64,000 nt of DNA from an uncultured Alphaproteobacteria bacterium (GTDB taxonomy: Bacteria; Pseudomonadota; Alphaproteobacteria; MPNO01; UBA2964): positions 186,001 to 250,000 of the forward strand of contig CALSLP010000001.1 of NCBI GenBank assembly GCA_943787225.1. Reading direction: 5' to 3'. The position numbers and the translations under genes were made by a program. This document shows, one piece after another, positions 61,373-64,000 of this stretch; the first letter of the stretch is position 1, and every line of letters starts with the position of its first letter. Below the pieces are notes generated by a model that was not told the origin of the DNA, did not search any database, and saw nothing but the letters and a program-made list of their open reading frames with translations.

Positions 61373-62068
61373 ATGTCGCCCTTAATTCTCATCGTCGAAG
61401 ACGAAGAGCCGTTGGCCGAAATGCTCAGCTACAATCTCGACCGCGCCGGATTTCGGACGGTTCTGGCGGCGACGGGTGAAGAAGCACTGGCCCGTGTCGA
61501 TGTCGAACTGCCTGACCTCGCAGTCGTCGACTGGATGCTCCCCGAACGATCCGGCATAGAAGTCTGCAGGGCTTTGCGTAGCCGTGACGACACAAAGAAA
61601 CTGCCGATCATCATGCTTACCGCCCGCGGCGAAGAAAGCGACCGGGTCCTTGGGCTGGAAGCCGGGGCCGACGATTATGTCGTTAAACCCTATTCACCGC
61701 GCGAGATGATCGCCCGCATCAATGCTCTGTTGCGCCGCAGCGAAGTTCAGAGCGCGGTTTCCCGAAAGGAATATGCCGGGGTCATGATCGATCTCGATGC
61801 CCATAAAGTCACCCGCGACGGCAAGATGATCCGGCTTAGCCCAACCTGTTTCAAACTCCTGGCGACACTGATGGAACGACCGGGCTATGTTTTTTCCCGC
61901 GACCGTTTGCTGGGCCGGGTTTGGGGAGGCGATGTCTTTGTTGAGCCCCGTACTGTTGATGTTCATATCCGCCGTCTCCGTAAATCGCTGAACATCCCCG
62001 GCGCCGTTGATCTGATCCGTACCGTGCGTGGCGCGGGCTACGCCATCGACGAACAACAAAGCATTTAA
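61373..62068 (+). CDS. phoB: Phosphate response regulator PhoB
   Basis: 231 residues. The receiver domain has the acid pair in VEDEEP, the phosphorylated Asp in AVVDWMLPE (about 54), the switch Thr/Ser in MLTARG and the Lys in VKPYSP (about 105). The C-terminal winged helix ends with EPRTVDVHIRRLRKSLNI, which contacts the Pho box. It activates pstS and other phosphate-starvation genes once phosphorylated by PhoR. Here it lies at the end of the pst operon rather than next to phoR, the usual alphaproteobacterial arrangement. Confidence 0.96.
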   Translation: MSPLILIVEDEEPLAEMLSYNLDRAGFRTVLAATGEEALARVDVELPDLAVVDWMLPERSGIEVCRALRSRDDTKKLPIIMLTARGEESDRVLGLEAGADDYVVKPYSPREMIARINALLRRSEVQSAVSRKEYAGVMIDLDAHKVTRDGKMIRLSPTCFKLLATLMERPGYVFSRDRLLGRVWGGDVFVEPRTVDVHIRRLRKSLNIPGAVDLIRTVRGAGYAIDEQQSI

Positions 62069-62179
62069 ATTTTGTCATTGCTGAGGACGTCACTTGCCGG
62101 AAGGGGGTAACGTCATGTCAAATTATCGAATATAAGCTACGTCTCGCACATTCACCCTGTTACCGCTGGAATAGAATCT

Positions 62180-63301
62180 ATGACCGCTAACCGCTACCAA
62201 ATGTACAACGACAACGCCTTCAAACTGGGGCTGTTTGGCGCCAATTGCTCGTCCGGGCGCGCTATCAACAAATTGCCCGAGCGTTGGCTCGCCGATTGGG
62301 ATAGCTGTGAAAAAATGGCCAAGCTGGCGGATGCAGGGGGTATCGATTTCATCCTGCCGATTGGGCGCTGGAAAGGTTATGGCGGCGAGACCGATTTTCA
62401 GGGAACGACATTTGAGACCATAACCTGGGCGACAGGGCTTCTCGCCCATACAAAAAAAATTACGGTTTTTGGCACGGTGCATGCGCCGCTGTTCAATCCG
62501 ATGGTTGCCGCCAAGCAAATCGTGACAGCCGATCATGTCGGGCACGGGCGCTTTGGGCTGAACATTGTTGTGGGCTGGAATGAACCCGAATTCCAGATGT
62601 CTGGTATCCAGCAGCGCGAACATGGCGACCGCTATGAATATGCAGAAGAATGGATATCCGTGATCAAACGGATGTGGAATGACAAAGAGCCGTTTGATTA
62701 TGACGAAGATTTTCTTCATATGAAAAATGTCGTCGCCAAACCAAAATTACACGCCGATTCCTCGCCGCTCATCATCAACGCCGGCCAGTCTGCAACCGGG
62801 CGGGCGTTTGCTCTGCGCCATTGCCACGCCTTTTTCACGAATTTTCGCGAGGCTGATGTCAAAAAATCTGCAGAATTTGTCGCGCAATTCAAAGCCGATG
62901 CCAAAGCCCTTGGCCGCGAGGCCAATGTCTATACCCAGGGCCATGTTGTGTGCCGCCCGACCCGCAAGGAAGCGGAGGATTACTTCCATTACCTGACGAC
63001 CGAGGGCGTCGACTTCGAAGCCATTGAAGGGGTTCTTCAGCTCAAGAATATTACGCGCGCCAACACGCCGGATTACGATGAGTATGTGCGGCAATTACCG
63101 CCCAAGAATGTTGGCTATCCGATTATCGGCTCACCAGACGATGTCACCGAAAAGTTTGCGCGGATGCACGCTGCCGGCCTTTCCGGGATCGCCTTTTCTC
63201 TGGTGAACTATGTTGATGAATTGCCGTTGATAACCGACGAAGTCGTTCCGAGACTAAGAAATCTCGGGCTCAAGACACCGCCAATGCAAAACGCTGAATA
63301 A
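62180..63301 (+). CDS. Luciferase-like FMNH2-dependent monooxygenase
   Basis: 373 residues of the bacterial-luciferase-like (LLM) flavin monooxygenase group. Signatures are FKLGLFGANCSSG at the start, DFILPIGRWKGYGG (about 55-68), GRFGLNIVVGWNEPEFQMSG (about 121-140) and QREHGDRYEYAEEWI (about 142-156). These resemble pyrimidine-ring (RutA) and sulfone (SfnG) monooxygenases. It needs reduced flavin from a reductase not seen here. The substrate is unknown. The gene is followed within a few bases by an unknown small protein. Confidence 0.88.
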   Translation: MTANRYQMYNDNAFKLGLFGANCSSGRAINKLPERWLADWDSCEKMAKLADAGGIDFILPIGRWKGYGGETDFQGTTFETITWATGLLAHTKKITVFGTVHAPLFNPMVAAKQIVTADHVGHGRFGLNIVVGWNEPEFQMSGIQQREHGDRYEYAEEWISVIKRMWNDKEPFDYDEDFLHMKNVVAKPKLHADSSPLIINAGQSATGRAFALRHCHAFFTNFREADVKKSAEFVAQFKADAKALGREANVYTQGHVVCRPTRKEAEDYFHYLTTEGVDFEAIEGVLQLKNITRANTPDYDEYVRQLPPKNVGYPIIGSPDDVTEKFARMHAAGLSGIAFSLVNYVDELPLITDEVVPRLRNLGLKTPPMQNAE

Positions 63302-63309
63302 GGAGTTTG

Positions 63310-63681
63310 GTGTGGGAAAAAAAAGTCCTCCTGGTGGGGTGGCACCCAAGCGCCGTGAACTACGACAAGTGGCCTGGCCTGACGCCGGAAAAGCTGGAAG
63401 CAGGATTGAAAGCCGATGAGTCCAATCTAAATGATCTCGGATACGAAGCGACGCTCGGCTTTATTTATGATAGCGAAACAGGGGTAGCGGCGCTCGCTGA
63501 AACGCTGCAAGAAACGTCTTTCGATGTCGTCCTGATCGGTGCGGGTGTCCGACGCGACGACGACCACTTTCTAGTGTTCGAGCAACTGGTCAACATTATC
63601 CACGAATTTGCGCCGCAAGCGCGCATCGCGTTCAATACCGGTCCCACGGATTCCGCTGCCGCTGTACAACGCTGGGCGTAA
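63310..63681 (+). CDS. Unknown Rossmann-like small protein
   Basis: About 123 residues. The pattern KKVLLVGWHPSAVNYDKWPGL, then FDVVLIGAGVRRDDDHFLVFEQLVNIIHEFAPQARIAFNTGP, alternates strands and helices as in a flavodoxin or response-regulator-like fold. I recognise no named family. GTG 63310 is preferred: an AAGGAG site lies just upstream, and the TTG at 63307 would be too close to it. It is probably co-transcribed with the monooxygenase. Confidence 0.6.
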   Translation: MWEKKVLLVGWHPSAVNYDKWPGLTPEKLEAGLKADESNLNDLGYEATLGFIYDSETGVAALAETLQETSFDVVLIGAGVRRDDDHFLVFEQLVNIIHEFAPQARIAFNTGPTDSAAAVQRWA

Positions 63682-63767
63682 ACCGCAATCCAATTCACAC
63701 CACGCCACATTGACGGGCTCGACGATCCTCCCCTACTCTTAACCGAGACAAAGAGACAGGGCAGATC

Positions 63768-64000
63768 ATGGTCGAGACGACAACATTTCTTAAAAACCGC
63801 TGGTATGTCGCGGCACTAACAACCGAAGTTGATGACACGCCCTTGGCCCGCACCATCGCAGGCCAGAAAACCGTCCTGTTCCGCGATACCAAAGGCGAGA
63901 TTGTCGCCCTAGAAGATCGCTGCGCTCATCGTCAGGCTCCCTTGTCATTGGGCGAAGTGGTCGGCGACAATATCCAATGCGGCTATCACGGGCTGACCTT
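63768..64000 (+). CDS. Rieske iron-sulfur oxygenase, N-terminal part (runs off window)
   Basis: Only the first 77 codons are inside the window. The start MVETTTFLKNRWYVAALTTEV is typical of aromatic-acid O-demethylase or ring-hydroxylating oxygenases (VanA-like). The Rieske cluster ligands are visible as DRCAHRQAP (Cys-x-His) and IQCGYHGLTF (Cys-x2-His). The catalytic iron domain would follow beyond 64000. It uses an electron-transfer partner not seen here. ATG 63768 follows a GACAGGGCA site. Confidence 0.85.
   Translation, partial: MVETTTFLKNRWYVAALTTEVDDTPLARTIAGQKTVLFRDTKGEIVALEDRCAHRQAPLSLGEVVGDNIQCGYHGLT

Overview
The window reads as a chromosome segment of an alphaproteobacterium. The core gene order supports this: carA, yqeY, dnaG and rpoD lie together with a CAU-anticodon tRNA nearby, followed by phoR-pstSCAB-phoU-phoB. 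The order or family within the class cannot be fixed from this window alone. Everything left of about 37.6 kb is accessory DNA. Everything right of it is mostly core, interrupted by one IS3 element and a cyanate locus.

Layout. (1) 0-4.1 kb: a UbiX-type flavin prenyltransferase, two unknown envelope proteins, a relic of an IS6 end, and an Old Yellow Enzyme gene cut by an intact IS6-family element. (2) 4.1-26.2 kb: a heavy-metal island. It starts with a mer-type regulator cut off by the same IS6 copy. Then come a periplasmic copper operon (multicopper oxidase, DUF411 protein, cytochrome c, two small membrane proteins, SCO protein), a MerR/CDF pair with a textbook 19-bp-spacer promoter, a CzcCBA/CusCBA efflux operon with a PII-like protein, and a Cu+ P-type ATPase behind a CueR-type promoter. 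It ends with a membrane class III cyclase, a ligand-less PCuAC-like protein, and a copA/copB/cupredoxin locus with many frameshifts. (3) 26.5-37.3 kb: a mobile region. A large serine recombinase, DUF2924 and DUF3489 proteins, a ParB-methyltransferase fusion, a DUF5681 protein, a phage-type large terminase and a Cas4-like/RNase H-like nuclease are present, but no capsid, portal or tail gene. It is flanked by a PD-(D/E)XK-like nuclease with an XRE regulator and by a YaaC-like protein. (4) 37.6-46.6 kb: tRNA, nitroreductase, two nuclease-like proteins, rpoD, dnaG, yqeY. (5) 46.7-50.1 kb: carA, cyanase, a broken ABC ATPase, an IS3 element, and a second degenerate copy of the carA 3' end. (6) 50.2-64 kb: an RND drug-type efflux pair, the complete Pho/Pst system, a luciferase-like monooxygenase and the start of a Rieske oxygenase.

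How they work together. The metal genes cover cytoplasmic export (P-type ATPase, CDF), trans-envelope export (RND) and periplasmic oxidation or sequestration (multicopper oxidases, cupredoxin, His/Met-rich small proteins). The pst genes form a phosphate importer controlled by PhoR-PhoB through PhoU, with a visible Pho box before pstS. The terminase region looks like an integrative element that carries DNA-packaging-type and DNA-marking enzymes but cannot make a particle itself.

Caution. Several genes (copA, copB, carA, phoR, the ABC ATPase remnant and perhaps the IS3 transposase) are broken by single-base insertions or deletions, mostly in homopolymer runs. Because carA and phoR are among them, sequencing error is at least as likely as true decay.
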